DNA of 64,000 nucleotides, taken from NCBI RefSeq assembly GCF_014649955.1, contig NZ_BMUA01000012.1, forward strand, positions 124,001-188,000, in the 5' to 3' direction. The translations under genes were made by a program, and so were the position numbers. The notes under the pieces were generated by a model, which ran no database searches, had not been told where the DNA came from, and was given only the letters and a program-made list of their open reading frames with translations. Source of the DNA: Streptomyces violascens (GTDB lineage Bacteria > Actinomycetota > Actinomycetes > Streptomycetales > Streptomycetaceae). This document shows positions 42,321 to 51,333 of the stretch, in pieces (the stretch's first letter is position 1; each line of letters starts with the position of its first letter).

Positions 42321-43268
42321 CTACCGCGGCAGCATCCTCCCCAGCTCCCCCAGGACGGCCATTGCCGCCCCGTACCCGATCCCCTGGATCCACAGCTGGT
42401 CGTCCACCGCGTGGGCCCGTCCCGCGCGCACCGCGGGCAGGCCCTTCCACAGCGCGCTGCCCAGCGTCTGCGTCGCCTTCGCCTTCGCCGGGTCGCCGTA
42501 CGTCGTGTGGAAGATGACGTCCGCGTCCGCGAGGTCGATCCGCTCGGGGCTCACGTCGTACGAGAAGCCGTCCTTCGCCTTGTCGACGACGGCGGGCCGC
42601 CCGAGGCCGACGTCGGCGAGGATGGTCGCGATGTAGTTCTTGCGGCCGTAGATGCGGATGTCCGCGCCCTCGACGAAGCGGACGACGTTGACCTTCAGCG
42701 CCGCCGCCTTGGCCGGACCGCCGAGCCGCGCCGTCAACTCCCGTACATGCGCGCCGTATTCGTCCGTGATCGTTTTCGCCTCGGCCGCCTTGCCCAGTGC
42801 CAGCGCGTGCAGCTGGAAGTTCTGCTTCCAGGGGTAGCCCGTGGTCTCCGACATCACCGTCGGCGCGATCTTCGACAGCTCCGCGTACTTGTCGCCGTGC
42901 CGCACCTTGCTGGTCAGGATCAGATCGGGCCCGAGCGCCGCGACGGACTCCAGGCCGGGGCTCATCACCGCGCCGACGTCCTTGATCCCGGCCACCTTGT
43001 CCTTGGGCAGGTAGTCGAGGAACCCGGAGGCCGCGTCGGCGTGCGTCGCGCCCACCGGCTTCACGCCCAGCGTGATCGCCGAGTCGAGTTCCGCCGTGTC
43101 CAGGACGACGACCCGCTGAGGGTGCTCCTTGACCCGTACGTCCCCCATCGCTGTCTTGACGAGGTGTGAACTGCCGCCCTTGGAAGGAGAGTCGGGCTTC
43201 CCCGAGGAGCATGCCGTCGCCGTCAGGGCCAGCGCGCCCGCCAGTGCGGTGCGGCGGGGGATCGTCAT
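42321..43268 (-). CDS. Ferric-siderophore substrate-binding lipoprotein
   Basis: A 315-residue periplasmic-binding-protein-like lipoprotein of the FecB/FhuD cluster. The lipobox LTATACSS places the lipid at Cys20. The body has VKEHPQRVVVLDTAELDSAI and YLPKDKVAGIKDVG, two-lobe features of siderophore receptors. It overlaps the ATPase gene by four bases (43265-43268), so it is the last gene of the operon. It captures a ferric siderophore outside the membrane and hands it to the two FecCD permeases. The siderophore cannot be named from sequence. Confidence 0.92.
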   Translation of the reverse strand: MTIPRRTALAGALALTATACSSGKPDSPSKGGSSHLVKTAMGDVRVKEHPQRVVVLDTAELDSAITLGVKPVGATHADAASGFLDYLPKDKVAGIKDVGAVMSPGLESVAALGPDLILTSKVRHGDKYAELSKIAPTVMSETTGYPWKQNFQLHALALGKAAEAKTITDEYGAHVRELTARLGGPAKAAALKVNVVRFVEGADIRIYGRKNYIATILADVGLGRPAVVDKAKDGFSYDVSPERIDLADADVIFHTTYGDPAKAKATQTLGSALWKGLPAVRAGRAHAVDDQLWIQGIGYGAAMAVLGELGRMLPR

Positions 43269-44077
43269 CGGGGAATCCTCTCCGAAGGGGGCGAGTAGGG
43301 GGCGCCGGGCACCACCAGCGGCGAGCCCGTCACCGGGTCCGGGACCACCACCGAGTCCAGGCCGAACACCTCGCGTACGAGATCCGCCGTCACCACGTCC
43401 TCGGGGCGGCCCTCGGCGACGATCCGCCCCGCCTTCATCGCCACGAGGTGGTCGGCGTACCGCGCGGCCTGGTTGAGATCGTGCAGCACCATCACCACCG
43501 TACGGCCCCGCTCATGGTTCAACTGCCGTACCAGGTCCATTACTTCGACCTGGTGGGAGATGTCCAGATAGGTGGTCGGCTCGTCGAGGAGGAGTACGTC
43601 GGTCTCCTGGGCGAGTGCCATCGCGATCCACACGCGCTGGCGCTGGCCGCCGGAGAGCTCATCGACCGGGCGGTCGGCGAGCGCCGCCACATCCGTACGC
43701 TCCATCGCGTCCGTGACCGCCCGCTCGTCCGCCTGTGACCACTGCTGCCACCAGTGCTGATGCGGCTGGCGCCCGCGCGAGACCAGGTCGGCCACCGTGA
43801 TCGCCTCGGGCGCGACCGGCGACTGCGGGAGCAGCCCGATCGACTGGGCGATCTTCCTGGTGGGGATGCGCGCCAGCTCCGTACCGTCGAGCAGCACCGC
43901 ACCGCCGCGCGGCTTCAGCAGGCGCCCGAGCGCCCGCAGCGTCGTGGACTTGCCGCACGCGTTCGGGCCGACGATGACGCTCACCCGCCCGTCCGGCACG
44001 GCGAGGTCGAGGCCGTGCACGACGGTGCGGTCCTCGTAGGCGAGGGTCAGCTCGCGGGCCGTCAGCCGGCTGGTCAT
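43265..44077 (-). CDS. Ferric-siderophore ABC transporter ATPase
   Basis: A 270-residue FecE-type ATPase. Walker A is GPNACGKSTT, the ABC signature LSGGQRQRVWIAMALAQ and Walker B DVLLLDEPTTYLD, with the His switch in VMVLHDLNQAARY. It starts one base before the stop region of the second permease and overlaps the next gene by four bases. It powers ferric-siderophore import. Confidence 0.95.
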   Translation of the reverse strand: MTSRLTARELTLAYEDRTVVHGLDLAVPDGRVSVIVGPNACGKSTTLRALGRLLKPRGGAVLLDGTELARIPTRKIAQSIGLLPQSPVAPEAITVADLVSRGRQPHQHWWQQWSQADERAVTDAMERTDVAALADRPVDELSGGQRQRVWIAMALAQETDVLLLDEPTTYLDISHQVEVMDLVRQLNHERGRTVVMVLHDLNQAARYADHLVAMKAGRIVAEGRPEDVVTADLVREVFGLDSVVVPDPVTGSPLVVPGAPYSPPSERIPR

Positions 44078-45136
44078 CTACTTTCCTCCAGTCGTACGGC
44101 TGCGCACGATCAGCCAGATCAGGTACGGGGCGCCGATCACCGCGGTGAGCAAGCCCACCGGCAGCTCGGTCGGCGAGAAGAGCTTGCGGGCCAGCAGATC
44201 GGCGAGAACGACGATGACCGCACCAGTCAACGCCGAGCAGAACAAGGGTATTTGGGCCGTCCGCGTCATCCGGCGGGCGATCTGCGGGGCGAGCAGCGCG
44301 ACGAAGTCGACCGGCCCCGCCGCGCCCGTCGCGACCGAGGCGAGGACCACGCCGATGACGACCAGGCCGAGCCGCACCCGGCCGAGCCGCACGCCGAGCG
44401 CGGTCGCGGTGTCGTCGTCGAGGGAGACCGTGCGCTGCGCGCGGGCCGCCCACAGCACGGCGGGCACGAGCGCGAGCAGCACCCAGGAGAGCGGAGCCGC
44501 CTCCTCCCAGCCGCGCCCGTTGAGCGAGCCCGTCATCCAGATCTGCGCCTGCTGGGCGACCAGATAGTCGCCCTTGGTCATGAACAGCGTGGTGACCGAG
44601 CGGAGCGCGATCGCGAAGCCGATGCCGATCAGCACGAAGCGCGTCGCGTGCAGCCCGCCCCGCCACGCGAAGACGTACACGAGGGCGGCCGCCAGGACCC
44701 CGCCGACGACGGACAGGTACGGCAGCACGGTGTACGAGGTGACGCCGAACGTCATCGCGCCGACCGTGAGAGCCGAGGCGCCCTGGCTGATGCCGATGAT
44801 GTCGGGGCTGGCGAGCGGGTTGCGCGCGACGGTCTGGATCAGCCCGCCCGCGATGCCGAACGCGGCGCCGACCATCAGGCCGACCACCATGCGGGGGAGC
44901 CGCAGCGTGCCGACGACGAGCTCGGCGTACGAGTCCTGGCCGGTCAGCACCTTGAGCACGTCACCGGGCGCCACGAAGCTCTCGCCCACGCAGAGGTAGG
45001 CGACGCAGATCGCGGCGAGGAGGACGAGGAGCGAGGCCGCGACCACAGCCGCCCTGCAGTGCAGGAGGAAGGCCGCGCGTCCTGCCCGTACGACGGTGTA
45101 GCCCGCGGGGCGGACAGGCGTGGTGACGGTGCTCAT
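44078..45136 (-). CDS. Ferric-siderophore ABC permease (FecCD family), second
   Basis: A 352-residue permease with about ten membrane spans of the FecCD family. Family blocks are RNPLASPDIIGISQGASALT, TGSLNGRGWEEAAPLSWV and GPVDFVALLAPQIARRMTRT. It probably forms a heterodimer with the permease encoded just upstream; the start lies 34 bases beyond that gene's stop. Confidence 0.95.
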   Translation of the reverse strand: MSTVTTPVRPAGYTVVRAGRAAFLLHCRAAVVAASLLVLLAAICVAYLCVGESFVAPGDVLKVLTGQDSYAELVVGTLRLPRMVVGLMVGAAFGIAGGLIQTVARNPLASPDIIGISQGASALTVGAMTFGVTSYTVLPYLSVVGGVLAAALVYVFAWRGGLHATRFVLIGIGFAIALRSVTTLFMTKGDYLVAQQAQIWMTGSLNGRGWEEAAPLSWVLLALVPAVLWAARAQRTVSLDDDTATALGVRLGRVRLGLVVIGVVLASVATGAAGPVDFVALLAPQIARRMTRTAQIPLFCSALTGAVIVVLADLLARKLFSPTELPVGLLTAVIGAPYLIWLIVRSRTTGGK

Positions 45137-45170
45137 GCGGCGACCGCCTTTCCGGAGAACCGCATGCCGC

Positions 45171-46190
45171 TCATGCCGGCACCGCCTTCCTGCGGACCAG
45201 CGCCACCAGGAACGGCACGCCGATCAGGGCGGTCATCACGCCCGCCGGGATCTCGCTCGGCGGGAACACGATCCGGCCGACGGTGTCGGCGACCAGGAGC
45301 ATCACCGGGCCCACCAGGGCCGCCATCGGCAGCACCCAGCGGTGGTCGCTGCCCACGATCGCGCGGGCGATGTGCGGGATTGCGAGACCGATGAAGGCGA
45401 TCGGCCCGGCCGCCGCCACCCCGACGCCGGTCAGCACGGTCGCGCCGATGCCGCCCAGGACGCGTACCGCCGCGACGTTCTGGCCGAGGCCCTTCGCCAC
45501 GTCCTCGCCGAGCGCCAGCGCGTCCAGGCCGCGCGCGACCCAGGCGACAAGGACGACGCCGACGAGCAGGAACGGCCAGATCTGGTGGGCTACTTGGGCG
45601 TCCCGTCCGGCCAGGGAGCCGACCTGCCAGAAACGGAACTCGTCCAGCGCCGCGGCCTTCGTGGTGAGCACGCCCATCGTGACCGACACGAGCAGCGCGT
45701 TGATCGCGGCGCCGCTCAGCGCGAGCTTCACCGGTGTCGCACCGCCGCGCCCGCTGGAGGCGATCGCGTACACGACGACGGAGGCGACGGCCGCGCCCGC
45801 GAACGCGAACCACACGTACCCGGTCAGCGTGTGCACGCCGAGGAACGCGATCGCCAGGACCACCCCGACCGAGGCGCCCTGGCTGATGCCGAGGATGCCG
45901 GGGTCGGCGATGGGGTTGCGGGTGATGCCCTGAAGCACCGTGCCCGCGACGGCGAGTGCGGCGCCGACCATCAGGCCGATCAGGGTGCGCGGCACGCGCA
46001 GTTCGCGGACGACCTCGGCGTCGGGGGTGTGCGCGCCGCCGAACAGCGCGTCCAGGACCTGTGACGGCGGGATCTGGCGCGCGCCGACGGCGAGCGAGAG
46101 CAGGACGGCGACCAGGAGCGCCGCGACGGCCGCCGCCGTCGCGAGCACGCGTCTGGTCCGGCGGGGTGCGGCTGGCATAGGGCCCATCAC
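45171..46190 (-). CDS. Ferric-siderophore ABC permease (FecCD family), first
   Basis: A 339-residue FecCD permease, first gene of the four-gene iron operon. Key blocks: RNPIADPGILGISQGASVGV, VGSLAGRDAQVAHQIWPFLL, GPIAFIGLAIPHIARAIVGS. The start is ATG 46190 or ATG 46178 (MPAAPRRTRRVL). The upstream iron box at 46223-46241 implies repression by an IdeR/DmdR-type regulator in iron-replete cells. Confidence 0.95.
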   Translation of the reverse strand: MMGPMPAAPRRTRRVLATAAAVAALLVAVLLSLAVGARQIPPSQVLDALFGGAHTPDAEVVRELRVPRTLIGLMVGAALAVAGTVLQGITRNPIADPGILGISQGASVGVVLAIAFLGVHTLTGYVWFAFAGAAVASVVVYAIASSGRGGATPVKLALSGAAINALLVSVTMGVLTTKAAALDEFRFWQVGSLAGRDAQVAHQIWPFLLVGVVLVAWVARGLDALALGEDVAKGLGQNVAAVRVLGGIGATVLTGVGVAAAGPIAFIGLAIPHIARAIVGSDHRWVLPMAALVGPVMLLVADTVGRIVFPPSEIPAGVMTALIGVPFLVALVRRKAVPA

Positions 46191-46222
46191 AGGTCGGTGT
46201 TCGGCGGGGAAGACGGTCGGGT

Positions 46223-46241
46223 TTTGGTAAGGCTTGGCTAA
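46223..46241. promoter_or_regulatory. Iron box (IdeR/DmdR-type operator) of the siderophore operon
   Basis: TTTGGTAAGGCTTGGCTAA agrees with the 19-base DmdR/IdeR consensus (TTAGGTTAGGCTAACCTAA) at 14 of 19 positions, and 16 if the W positions are allowed. It lies 33 bases upstream of the first permease gene. Confidence 0.75.
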
Positions 46242-46289
46242 CTGCGGCCGTCAGTCTAAGGGCCCGGCCGCCCCGCCCACCTGGGCACA

Positions 46290-46922
46290 ATGGCCTTCAT
46301 GCCCCTAGACGCGCCCACGGTCGGCTTCGACCTCGACATGACCCTGATCGACTCCCGGCCCGGCATCCACGCCGTCTACCAGGAGCTTTCCGCCACGACG
46401 GGGACGTACATCGACGCCGACCAGTGCGTCAGCAGGCTCGGGCCGCCGCTCGACTGGGAGCTGCGGCACTGGTTCCCCGAGGAGCTCATCGCCGAGATGG
46501 TGCTCAAATACCGTGAGATCTACCCCACACGCGCGATCCTGCCCACGCCCGCGATGCCGGGAGCCGCCGACGCGATCCGCGCGGTGCGGGAGCTCGGCGG
46601 CCGGGCCGTCGTCGTCACCGCCAAGAACGCGCCCCAGGCGCGGCTGCACCTCGACCACCTCGGCATCGCCCCGGACGAGGTCGTCGGCGGGCTGTGGGCC
46701 GAGGGCAAGGCGACCGCGCTGCGCGAGCACGGTGCCGCGGTGTACGTCGGCGACCACCTCGGGGACGTCCTCGGGGCTCGCGCCGCGGGCGCCCTCTCCG
46801 TCGCGGTGCCGACCGGGCCGATCGGCGCGGACGAGCTGCGCGAGGCCGGCGCCGATGTCGTCCTCGACGATCTGACGTCATTTCCGGCCTGGTTGAAGGG
46901 TTACGCCGCCGAACGCGCTTGA
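46290..46922 (+). CDS. HAD-superfamily phosphatase
   Basis: A 210-residue haloacid dehalogenase-type hydrolase. Motif I is FDLDMTLIDSRP (Asp nucleophile), motif II VVVTAKNAPQARLH, motif III the Lys in GKATALREHG and motif IV VYVGDHLGDVLGA. A cap domain (residues 25-80, with LDWELRHWFPEEL) puts it near the phosphoglycolate-phosphatase-like group. It starts at ATG 46290 or ATG 46299 with no ribosome site, so it may be leaderless. It is divergent from the siderophore operon. Substrate unknown. Confidence 0.88.
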   Translation: MAFMPLDAPTVGFDLDMTLIDSRPGIHAVYQELSATTGTYIDADQCVSRLGPPLDWELRHWFPEELIAEMVLKYREIYPTRAILPTPAMPGAADAIRAVRELGGRAVVVTAKNAPQARLHLDHLGIAPDEVVGGLWAEGKATALREHGAAVYVGDHLGDVLGARAAGALSVAVPTGPIGADELREAGADVVLDDLTSFPAWLKGYAAERA

Positions 46923-46979
46923 CAGCGGGGCCTCGTACTTGCGTACGGGACCGGCCGGTTCAGGTGAGCGGCGGGCGGG

Positions 46980-47234
46980 TCAGGCGCGGGCCTGGCGGCG
47001 CTGCTCCGCGATGGTGCGCAGCACGCCCGCCCCCGCGATCAGGAAGCCGACGCCCATCAGCATGCACACGAGATAGGCGAACGACGGGAACCGCGCGGTG
47101 TGCAGGAACAGCGGCGCCACCGTGACCAGCGTGGCGAGCGCGCCGACGAAGAACACGACGACGCCGATGCGAACCAGCCGATCACCGGTGGTGGGGGCGT
47201 CGCGGTCGGTCTTGGCCTGGGTTTCGGTACTCAC
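46980..47234 (-). CDS. Small two-span membrane protein
   Basis: An 84-residue protein from GTG 47234, with a hydrophilic start (STETQAKTDRDAPTTGDRL) and two membrane spans (GVVVFFVGALATLVTVAPLF, YLVCMLMGVGFLIAGAGVL), ending QRRQARA. It resembles a common small membrane family of Streptomyces seen beside a cold-shock gene, from memory. It is divergent from the cold-shock gene at 47403. Confidence 0.65.
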   Translation of the reverse strand: MSTETQAKTDRDAPTTGDRLVRIGVVVFFVGALATLVTVAPLFLHTARFPSFAYLVCMLMGVGFLIAGAGVLRTIAEQRRQARA

Positions 47235-47402
47235 CCCGCCAGGGTAGTTCCCTGCTCGTAAGGACAGGCCGGGACGTCTTGTCAGCTGCCCCTGGACCAT
47301 TAGCCTTGGTGTCGGCGGGTCGGAAGGCGACCCGCTGTAGTGCTATCCAGAGCCGTTTTCGGCGCCCCGCACACAACGACGAGTACGAGGACGAGGACAG
47401 AC

Positions 47403-47786
47403 GTGCCTACCGGCAAGGTCAAGTGGTTCAACAGCGAGAAGGGCTTCGGCTTTCTCTCCCGGGACGACGGCGGCGACGTCTTCGTCCACTCCTCCGTGCT
47501 CCCCGCCGGGGTCGACGCACTCAAGCCCGGACAGCGCGTCGAGTTCGGCGTCGTCGCCGGGCAGCGCGGTGACCAGGCCCTCTCCGTCACGGTCCTCGAC
47601 CCGGCCCCCTCGGTGGCGGCCGCGCAGCGCCGCAAGCCCGACGAACTGGCCTCCATCGTGCAGGACCTGACGACGCTCCTCGAGAACATCACGCCGATGC
47701 TGGAGAAGGGCCGCTACCCCGACAAGGCGGCCGGCAAGAAGATCGGCGGCCTGCTGCGCGCGGTGGCCGACCAGCTCGACGTCTAA
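47403..47786 (+). CDS. Cold-shock domain protein with C-terminal helical extension
   Basis: A 127-residue protein from GTG 47403. Residues 1-66 are a cold-shock domain (RNP1 KGFGFLSRD, RNP2 VFVHSSVL). The extra 60 residues form helices (LASIVQDLTTLLENITPMLE, KKIGGLLRAVADQLDV), about doubling the usual length. The extended form is common in actinobacteria and may recruit partners or dimerise. Its stop overlaps the convergent mqnD stop by three bases (4-base overlap of the coding spans). Confidence 0.93.
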   Translation: MPTGKVKWFNSEKGFGFLSRDDGGDVFVHSSVLPAGVDALKPGQRVEFGVVAGQRGDQALSVTVLDPAPSVAAAQRRKPDELASIVQDLTTLLENITPMLEKGRYPDKAAGKKIGGLLRAVADQLDV

Positions 47787-48643
47787 CTCCGTACGAAATT
47801 CAGCGCATCGCGGCCGAGGGGCGGTACGAGCCCCTCGGCCGCGGCGCGTGTCAGGAGGCCGCGCACCGCGGCGTAGCCGTCCTCGCCGAGGTCGGCGGTG
47901 AACTCGTTGACGTAGAGCCCGATGTGCCGGTCGGCCACGGCCGGATCCATCTCCTGGGCGTGCTCCAGTACGTAGGGCCTCGATGCCTCGGGGTCGTCCC
48001 AGGCGAGCCGCACGGAGGTGCGGGCCGACTCGGCGAGCAGCCGCAGCGTGTCCTCGCCGAGGGAGCGCTTGGCGATGATCGCGCCGAGCGGGATGGGCAG
48101 TCCGGTGGTCGACTCCCAGTGCTGGCCCATGTCGGCGAGGCAGTGCAGGCCGTAGTTCTGGTACGTGAAGCGGGCCTCGTGGATGACGAGTCCTGCGTCC
48201 ACCTTGCCGTCGCGCACCGCGGGCATGATCTCGTGGAACGGCATGACGACGACCTCGCCGACCCCGCCCGGCACGACGTCGGCGGCCCACAGCCGGAACA
48301 GCAGGTACGCCGTCGACTTCTCGCTCGGCACGGCGACGGTTTTGCCCGTGAGTCCCCCATTCCCGGCTTCCCGGGTGAGGACCAGCGGACCACAGCCGCG
48401 TCCCAGCGCGCCGCCGCACGGCAGCAGCGCGTACTCCTCAAGCACCCACGGCAGCACCGCGTACGACACCTTGAGCACGTCGAACTCGCCGCGCTCGGCC
48501 ATGCCGTTGGTGATGTCGATGTCGGCGAACGTCACGTCGAGTCCGGGCGCGCCGGGCACCCGGCCGTGCGCCCACGCGTCGAAGACGAAGGTGTCGTTCG
48601 GGCAGGGAGAGTAGGCGATCTTCAGCGCCGGTTCAGTGCTCAT
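47783..48643 (-). CDS. mqnD: 1,4-dihydroxy-6-naphthoate synthase (futalosine menaquinone pathway)
   Basis: A 286-residue MqnD enzyme that turns cyclic dehypoxanthine futalosine into 1,4-dihydroxy-6-naphthoate, late in the futalosine route to menaquinone. Family landmarks: LKIAYSPCPNDTFVFDAWAH, FDVLKVSYAVLPWVLEEYAL, VIHEARFTYQNYGLHCLADM and GLPIPLGAIIAKRS. The start is ATG 48643, overlapping the mqnB gene by 11 bases, so translation of the two is coupled. Other mqn genes are not in this window. Confidence 0.95.
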   Translation of the reverse strand: MSTEPALKIAYSPCPNDTFVFDAWAHGRVPGAPGLDVTFADIDITNGMAERGEFDVLKVSYAVLPWVLEEYALLPCGGALGRGCGPLVLTREAGNGGLTGKTVAVPSEKSTAYLLFRLWAADVVPGGVGEVVVMPFHEIMPAVRDGKVDAGLVIHEARFTYQNYGLHCLADMGQHWESTTGLPIPLGAIIAKRSLGEDTLRLLAESARTSVRLAWDDPEASRPYVLEHAQEMDPAVADRHIGLYVNEFTADLGEDGYAAVRGLLTRAAAEGLVPPLGRDALNFVRS

Positions 48644-49376
48644 GTGACGTCCAACTCTCCAGTACGGGCGGGAGCTTCCCGAATGCGTCGGTGAGGGCGG
48701 CGAGCGCGTCGCCGATCCGCCAGGCCGAACGGTCGCGCGGGCCGACCTCGTTGGAGATCGCGCGGATTTCGAGGGCGGGCAGGCCGTACTGGTCGGCGGC
48801 CTCGGCGACACCGAAGCCCTCCATCGCCTCGGCGGCGGCCGAGGGGTGGCGAGCCAGGAGTTCGGCGGCGCGCCCGGCGGTGCCGGTGGCGGTGGTGACG
48901 GTGAGGACGGGGCCGTACAAGGCGCCCAGCGCCCGCATCGCGCGGCGGCCGAGCGAGCCGAGTACGTAGACTTCGTGGCGGCCGAAGCCGAGTTCGGTGA
49001 CGGGGATGAAGCCCTCGGCGGAGCCCGCGCCCAAGTCGGCCGCGATGATGCGCGAGGACACGACGACGGAGCCGATCGGGGCGACGGCGGGGAAGCCGCC
49101 GCCGATGCCGGCCGAGATCACCAGGTCGTAGCGGGAACCCCGGCCGAGGGCGTGGGCGGTGCCCGCGGCGGCCGCGGCGGGGCCGACGCCCGCCGGGTAG
49201 ACATCGATCTCGTGCCCCGCGCGTCCGTGCCGGGTCAGCGGTGCGGGGCTGTCCGGCCCGGCGACCAGGGCGCGCCGGACGAACTCCTCGCCGAGGCGCG
49301 CGTATCCGGCGGCGCCGAGACCGGCGGCGACGGCGTCCGCCTCCGCCGCCACCGCGGTCACGACCAGCACACGCAT
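48633..49376 (-). CDS. mqnB: Futalosine hydrolase (futalosine menaquinone pathway)
   Basis: A 247-residue nucleoside-phosphorylase-fold enzyme that removes hypoxanthine from futalosine. The blocks RYDLVISAGIGGGFP, VVVSSRIIAADLGAGSAEGF, the AEAMEGFGVAEAADQYGLPA catalytic-region segment and ISNEVGPRDRSAWRIGDAL are all typical. ATG 49376 is taken; the frame to 49592 is a shadow. It is coupled to mqnD by an 11-base overlap and followed upstream by the DUF2771 gene, 17 bases away. Confidence 0.93.
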   Translation of the reverse strand: MRVLVVTAVAAEADAVAAGLGAAGYARLGEEFVRRALVAGPDSPAPLTRHGRAGHEIDVYPAGVGPAAAAAGTAHALGRGSRYDLVISAGIGGGFPAVAPIGSVVVSSRIIAADLGAGSAEGFIPVTELGFGRHEVYVLGSLGRRAMRALGALYGPVLTVTTATGTAGRAAELLARHPSAAAEAMEGFGVAEAADQYGLPALEIRAISNEVGPRDRSAWRIGDALAALTDAFGKLPPVLESWTSHEH

Positions 49377-49393
49377 CAGGCGGGGCCCGGCCG

Positions 49394-49888
49394 TCAGGAG
49401 TTGGTGCGCTTGAGCGTGAAGCTCCAGACCGACTCGGGCTTGTTGTCCTTGTCGACCTGAATGATGCTGACCTTCTTCTCCTTCGGCGCGGCACCCTGCC
49501 CGCCGGTCGAGAAGACGTCGGCGCCGGGGAAGCTCCGGTAGGTCTGGGCGGACGGCTCGGTGATCGGGCTGCCGTCGAGCAGTGCGATCCACTTGCTGCC
49601 GTCCTCGACGACCTTGGGGTCGACGCCGAGGCGCAGGGTCGAGCCGGGCGCGTAGTCGATCGACTTGGCGTCCTTGACGCCGCTGAGGCAGCTGGTGAGC
49701 TTGGCCTCGGCGAGCGGCTTGCCGTCGCCGCGGCAGGACGCCTCGGTGCTGACGGAGTGCGTGCCGACCGTCACGGTCGCGAGAGGCGTCGGCTTGTCGC
49801 AGGCGGAGAGGACGAGGAGTCCGGCGGAGGCAGCGGCGAGTGCGAGGCCGGCCCGGCGGGTCCTACCGGAAGTGAACGCAACGGTCAT
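49394..49888 (-). CDS. DUF2771 lipoprotein
   Basis: A 164-residue lipoprotein with lipobox LLVLSACDK (lipid at Cys30). The mature part has two Cys (ASCRGDG, TSCLSG), a Val/Asp-rich sequence TLRLGVDPKVVEDGSKWIAL and VWSFTLKRTNS. This matches the DUF2771 family seen beside mqn genes of Streptomyces, from memory. Start ATG 49888. Role unknown; on genomic position it might serve membrane redox or a quinone-related step, which is conjecture. Confidence 0.72.
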   Translation of the reverse strand: MTVAFTSGRTRRAGLALAAASAGLLVLSACDKPTPLATVTVGTHSVSTEASCRGDGKPLAEAKLTSCLSGVKDAKSIDYAPGSTLRLGVDPKVVEDGSKWIALLDGSPITEPSAQTYRSFPGADVFSTGGQGAAPKEKKVSIIQVDKDNKPESVWSFTLKRTNS

Positions 49889-49977
49889 GAAGCGAAGGCT
49901 ATCGGTCGCCCCTGGCCAAGCCGCGCGGGGGTGCGGCGTGCCGTGTCGTCCGTCGTCGGACATCCGTCGTCCGTCGC

Positions 49978-51333
49978 TCACGCCACCCGGGGATGCGGGG
50001 TGCCGCGCCGGGCCGCGCCCAGCAGGCCCCGTACCGAGGCGGCCGCTCCAAGGGCCAGCAGGGCCGCGGCCACCGACATGCCGAGGATGCCGTTCAGCGG
50101 AAGCGCTATGCCGATCGCGCCGCCGAGGACCCAGGACACCTGGAGCAGCGTCTCCGAGCGGGCGAACGCGGACGTACGGACCTCTTCCGGTACGTCGCGC
50201 TGGATCATCGCGTCCAGGGACAGCTTGGCGAGCGCCTGGGTGAACCCGGCCGTCGCGCCGAGCACGGCGACCATCAGGCCGCTGAAGAACGCCGCCGACA
50301 GGACGGCCGCTCCCAGCGCGATGGACAGCATGGTCACGATCAGCACCTCGGGCCCGCGCGCCTTCAGCAGCGAGCCGACCGCCGTACCCAGCGCGTTGCC
50401 GACGCCCGCCGAGACGCCGACGATGCCGAGCGAGACGGCCGCGCTCTGGCCGGACAGGGGGTGTTCGCGCAGCAGGAACGCCAGGAAGAAGATCAGGAAC
50501 CCGGAGAGCGCGCGCAGCGCGGCATTGGCGTACAGACCGTTCAGGACGGACACGCCGACCGTACGCAGGCTGGGCTTGCGGCCGCTGCGGTCGGAGAGCT
50601 GCGCCCTGGCCTCGCCCTTCGCCGAGTCGACCTTGTGGGGCAGCGTGAACGCCAGGAACGTACCGCCGACGAAGACGCAGAACGCCCCGTAGAGCGGCCA
50701 TTGGGGCCCGATACGGGAGAGCCCGGCGCCGATCGGGGCGGCGATGCCCGTGGCGAGCAGGCCGGCCAGGGTGACCCGCGAATTGGCCTTCACCAGGGAG
50801 AAGCGGGGTGGCAGCAGGCGCGGCACCACGGCGCTCCTGACCACGCCGTACGCCTTGGACGCGACCAGTACGCCCAGCGCCGCGGGATAGAGCTCCAGGC
50901 CGCCGGTGGCGACCGCGCCGGACATCGTCAGGGCGAGCAGCGCGCGGGCCAGCATCGCGCCGGCCATCGCGGCGCGCCGGCCGTGCGGCATCCGGTCGAG
51001 CAACGGGCCGATCACGGGCGCCAGGAGAGTGAACGGCGCCATCGTGATCGCGAGGTAGAGGGCGACCCTGCCGCGTGCCTGGTCGGTCGGCACGGAGAAG
51101 AACACGGTCGAGGCGAGCGCCACGGTGATCATCACGTCGCCGGCGCCGTTCACCGCGTGCAGCTCGATCAGTTTGCCGAGCCCCGACTCACCGGCGCCGT
51201 GCGCGTGGGTCGCTTTTCTGATCGAACGGACCGTCCCGGTGAACGGCAGATGCAGGGCGCGGCCCACCGTCCGGCCTGCCTTGCGCAGGCGGCCGGCGGT
51301 GTCCGAGGACCCTGACGACCTTGCGGTTGCCAC
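49978..51333 (-). CDS. MFS transporter
   Basis: A 451-residue 12-span major facilitator starting at GTG 51333, preceded by GGCGGG as at 47234; the longer frame to 51444 begins in low-complexity sequence. A basic amphipathic N-terminal segment (HLPFTGTVRSIRKATHAHGA) precedes the first spans. The body includes IELHAVNGAGDVMITVALAS, LLAPVIGPLLDRMPHGRRAA and IGVSAGVGNALG-like stretches. It is unlike DHA1 exporters and belongs to a conserved Streptomyces MFS group located beside DUF2771 and DUF3027 genes. Substrate unknown. Confidence 0.83.
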   Translation of the reverse strand: MATARSSGSSDTAGRLRKAGRTVGRALHLPFTGTVRSIRKATHAHGAGESGLGKLIELHAVNGAGDVMITVALASTVFFSVPTDQARGRVALYLAITMAPFTLLAPVIGPLLDRMPHGRRAAMAGAMLARALLALTMSGAVATGGLELYPAALGVLVASKAYGVVRSAVVPRLLPPRFSLVKANSRVTLAGLLATGIAAPIGAGLSRIGPQWPLYGAFCVFVGGTFLAFTLPHKVDSAKGEARAQLSDRSGRKPSLRTVGVSVLNGLYANAALRALSGFLIFFLAFLLREHPLSGQSAAVSLGIVGVSAGVGNALGTAVGSLLKARGPEVLIVTMLSIALGAAVLSAAFFSGLMVAVLGATAGFTQALAKLSLDAMIQRDVPEEVRTSAFARSETLLQVSWVLGGAIGIALPLNGILGMSVAAALLALGAAASVRGLLGAARRGTPHPRVA

